From positions 434,001 to 498,000 of the forward strand of contig JAOYTL010000002.1 in NCBI GenBank assembly GCA_025846845.1: a DNA stretch of 64,000 nt. The letters run 5' to 3'. Source of the stretch: Alloboseaceae bacterium BT-24-1 (lineage in GTDB: Bacteria > Pseudomonadota > Alphaproteobacteria > Rhizobiales > Beijerinckiaceae). The position numbers and the translations under genes were made by a program. Below, in pieces: positions 61,978-64,000 of this stretch. The stretch's first letter is position 1, and every line of letters starts with the position of its first letter. The notes beneath the pieces are model-generated. The model did not search any database and had not been told where the DNA came from. It saw only the letters and a list, made by a program, of their open reading frames with translations.

Positions 61978-63125
61978 GCGCGATGGCTATGGCGGCCCGC
62001 CTCTCGCCCGGCCGGCTCGGCGCCGTGCTGGCCAAGGAGTTCGTGCAGATGCGGCGCGACCGCATCACCTTCGCGATGATGCTGGTGGTGCCGATCGTCC
62101 AGCTGCTGCTGTTCGGTTATGCGATCAACAACGATCCCAAGGGCTTGCCGGCGGCGGTTCTCGCTTTGGGGCAGGATCGCTATACCCGTTCCGTCGTCGC
62201 GGCGCTCGAAGTCTCCGGCTATTATCGCTTCGGCAAGCGGCCGGAGAGCGCGGCCGAGGCCGAGAGCCTGATGGCGCGCGGGGCGATCTCCTTCCTCGTC
62301 ACTATTCCCAGCGATTTCGGCATGCGCGTCGAACGCGGCGACGAGCCGCGCATTCTGGTCGAGGCCGATGCGACCGATCCAGCCGCTTCCAGCAATGCGG
62401 TCGGCGCGCTGCAAACCATCGCCAGCCGAGCGCTGACACGGGCGCTCGGCACCGAGGAGCTGCAGCGCGAGCAGAGCGAGAGCGCGCTCTCCTTCGTGGT
62501 GCACCGGCGCTACAACCCGGAGGGGATCACCCAGTACAACATCGTGCCCGGCCTGCTCGGCGTCATCCTGCAGATGACCATGGTGATGATGACGGCGATG
62601 GCGCTGACCCGCGAAATCGAGCGCGGCACCATGGAGAACCTGCTCGCCATGCCGGCGACGCCGGGCGAGATCATGCTTGGCAAGGTCTTGCCCTATCTCG
62701 CGGTCGGCAGCGTCCAAGTCGCGGTGGTTCTTAGCGCGGCAAAGTTGCTCTTCGGCGTGCCCTTCCTCGGCAGCCTCGGACTGCTGCTGACCTGCGTCAC
62801 CATCTTCGTGCTGGCGCTGGTGCTGCTCGGCTACACGATCTCGACCATGGCGCGCACGCAGCTCCAGGCGATGCAATTGACCTTCTTCTTCTTCCTGCCC
62901 TCGCTGCTTCTATCGGGCTTCATGTTCCCCTATGCCGGCATGCCGCTCTGGGCGCAGTGGCTCGGCGAGATCTTCCCGCTGACGCATTTCCTGCGCGTCG
63001 TGCGCGCGATCATGCTGAAGGGCGCCGGCCTCGACGATATCGGCCTCGAGGTGTTCTACCTCTCCGTCTTCGTGCCGCTCTATGCCGGCATCGCGCTGCT
63101 GCGGTTCAGGAGCACGCTGGATTAG
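61974..63125 (+). CDS. ABC-2 type permease (YbhS/YbhR-like)
   Basis: 383-aa membrane protein. The first segment (FAMMLVVPIVQLLLFGYAIN) is followed by a large extracytoplasmic loop (about 55-180), then five segments (IVPGLLGVILQMTMVMMTAM; VQVAVVLSAAKLLFGVPFLG; LLLTCVTIFVLALVLLGYTI; FFFFLPSLLLSGFMFPYAG; VFYLSVFVPLYAGIALL). The motif TREIERGTMENLLAMPATPG is typical of ABC-2 permeases. Start at 61974 overlaps the ATPase stop (ATGA). Only one permease is present, so it probably dimerises, unlike the YbhS/YbhR pair of E. coli. Confidence 0.92.
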   Translation: MSAMAMAARLSPGRLGAVLAKEFVQMRRDRITFAMMLVVPIVQLLLFGYAINNDPKGLPAAVLALGQDRYTRSVVAALEVSGYYRFGKRPESAAEAESLMARGAISFLVTIPSDFGMRVERGDEPRILVEADATDPAASSNAVGALQTIASRALTRALGTEELQREQSESALSFVVHRRYNPEGITQYNIVPGLLGVILQMTMVMMTAMALTREIERGTMENLLAMPATPGEIMLGKVLPYLAVGSVQVAVVLSAAKLLFGVPFLGSLGLLLTCVTIFVLALVLLGYTISTMARTQLQAMQLTFFFFLPSLLLSGFMFPYAGMPLWAQWLGEIFPLTHFLRVVRAIMLKGAGLDDIGLEVFYLSVFVPLYAGIALLRFRSTLD

Positions 63126-64000
63126 GGGCCTTGATCTTCAGATCGAGGTGCGCCGTTCGCGCCAAGTAGTGTGATCTCAGGTTGCCAGTCTTCGGGGAGC
63201 TCTGGTGGACTGACAGAGGGCAAGTCGAGGCGGATGAACGAGTTGAGGATAGATTGGTAGGTTTCCGTGTCACGCGCCCAGTGAACGGCACCATCGAAAT
63301 TTTGGGCAAGCCAATGAGTCAGGTTCAATGATGAGCGGAGGTTAATTCCAACCGGGCTGTCCACTTGCACGATCGCTATTCTGTCGCCTCCCACCCATCG
63401 GATAATATCGGCCGGAAAATCATGAGCATAATCGCGTCGGCCATTCCAAACAGCGGCTCTCAGTTCCTTACCAGCTGGTGTTACAATCCGAAAAATCCAA
63501 GGCGCTTCTTCTTGGGCTATTGTCCCAGCTGCATAGAATTTCGGTGGCGGAGGACGATTGAGTATCTCTGCTTTCTTATCGCGAATAGCTTGGCGTTGGG
63601 CTGGCGTTAGCCGCTTGAGCTCAACCCCTTTTGGATCAAATTGGCGAACTCGGCTGGAGTACGAAATCTCTGCTGTGCCGGCATCGTAGACGTCGGAATC
63701 AGGGAAAACGAAAAGCAGAATCTTTCCCGTGAACGTACTCAGATGCCTCAGCACGATATCCCAAGCGATATCTTCATGCTTGACGGGCACGACATGAAGT
63801 GGCGCCGCCGGGGCTTCCATCTTCAAGCGTTCGATCACCGCGATACCGATGGCGCTGAAGCGATGGCCGTCGCCTAGGCAGAATCCGACCTGGAATGTTC
63901 GCTGGCCGACTTCAGCACGAAATGCGCGCAGAATAATCTGCGCGTCGTCAGGAAATTCATCGTTACCGGTCAACTCGCGAATGCGCGCGCCGTTGATTGC
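63122..64000 (-). CDS. unrecognised protein, 5' end beyond the right edge
   Basis: At least 292 codons, open to the right edge (the reading continues upstream of the TTG at 63973 without a stop), so the start lies outside. I do not recognise the family. The N-terminal visible part (GFCLGDGHRFSAIGIAVIER, LHVVPVKHEDIAWDIVLRHL) and the end (LNLTHWLAQNFDGAVHWARD) show mixed alpha/beta character with no membrane segment. A central Arg/Lys-rich helix (KRLTPAQRQAIRDKKAEILN) precedes a Pro run. GC content and third-position use are clearly lower than in all other genes here, which suggests recent acquisition. Its TAA overlaps the TAG of the permease gene in the convergent arrangement. Confidence 0.7.
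   Translation of the reverse strand, partial: AINGARIRELTGNDEFPDDAQIILRAFRAEVGQRTFQVGFCLGDGHRFSAIGIAVIERLKMEAPAAPLHVVPVKHEDIAWDIVLRHLSTFTGKILLFVFPDSDVYDAGTAEISYSSRVRQFDPKGVELKRLTPAQRQAIRDKKAEILNRPPPPKFYAAGTIAQEEAPWIFRIVTPAGKELRAAVWNGRRDYAHDFPADIIRWVGGDRIAIVQVDSPVGINLRSSLNLTHWLAQNFDGAVHWARDTETYQSILNSFIRLDLPSVSPPELPEDWQPEITLLGANGAPRSEDQGP

Overview
The window looks like chromosome from a high-GC alphaproteobacterium of the order Hyphomicrobiales (Rhizobiales), with a gene set resembling Bosea or its relatives. The evidence is an alphaproteobacterial flagellar set (FliX, MotE, DUF6468, CckA next to flhB), a GTTC-N7-GTTC SOS box at recA, CtrA-type TTAA-N7-TTAA(C) boxes, a single-cysteine DksA and two Bug-type tricarboxylate-transporter receptors. 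The genus is inferred from gene content only. No rRNA, tRNA, CRISPR array, IS element or phage gene was found.

Layout. 1-4837: flagellin (cut by the left edge), a FlaG-like protein, the flgI-flgJ-flgN-like operon and divergent fliX. 4841-8317: a secreted protein of unknown function, a cupin dioxygenase-like protein, an SDR oxidoreductase and icd. 8424-14005: a very large glycine-rich autotransporter, a GFA-family protein and a small secreted protein. 14002-19078: cyclic-nucleotide-gated channel, alaS and recA. 19239-28091: two membrane proteins, a TetR regulator facing an enoyl-CoA hydratase/DUF1330 pair, an NTF2-like protein, an RND efflux pump with its adaptor, and a methyltransferase. 28151-36584: cckA-flhB-fliR-fliQ-fliE-flgC-flgB on the minus strand and divergent fliO-fliP. 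36686-43090: a large TPR protein, then a LysR/CnbZ-like/Bug-receptor catabolic island. 43112-49710: fliL-fliM-DUF6468-motE (minus) and flgF-flgG-flgA-flgH (plus). 49939-53738: oxyR, katG and dksA. 53886-56238: an MBOAT O-acetyltransferase with an SGNH-type partner. 56339-59337: tartrate/malate-type dehydrogenase, Bug receptor and GntR regulator. 59433-63125: a CecR-like TetR regulator with a membrane fusion protein, ABC ATPase and one ABC permease. 63122-end: an unrecognised protein of lower GC, cut by the right edge.

How it fits together. The flagellar genes show a readable promoter logic like that of Caulobacter. CtrA-type boxes lie in front of early genes (fliL operon, flgB/fliO, fliX). 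Sigma-54 -24/-12 promoters with IHF-like sites lie in front of basal-body and ring genes (flgI operon, flgF operon). CckA, the kinase at the head of the CtrA phosphorelay, is encoded at the end of the flgB-flhB cluster, so the regulator and its predicted targets sit together. Several accessory transcription units have conspicuous inverted repeats beside their own regulators: TetR at 20848-20875, LysR at 41166-41182 with a copy at 42044-42060, GntR at 58517-58593, and CecR-like at 59382-59405. No intergenic gap exceeds 300 bases.
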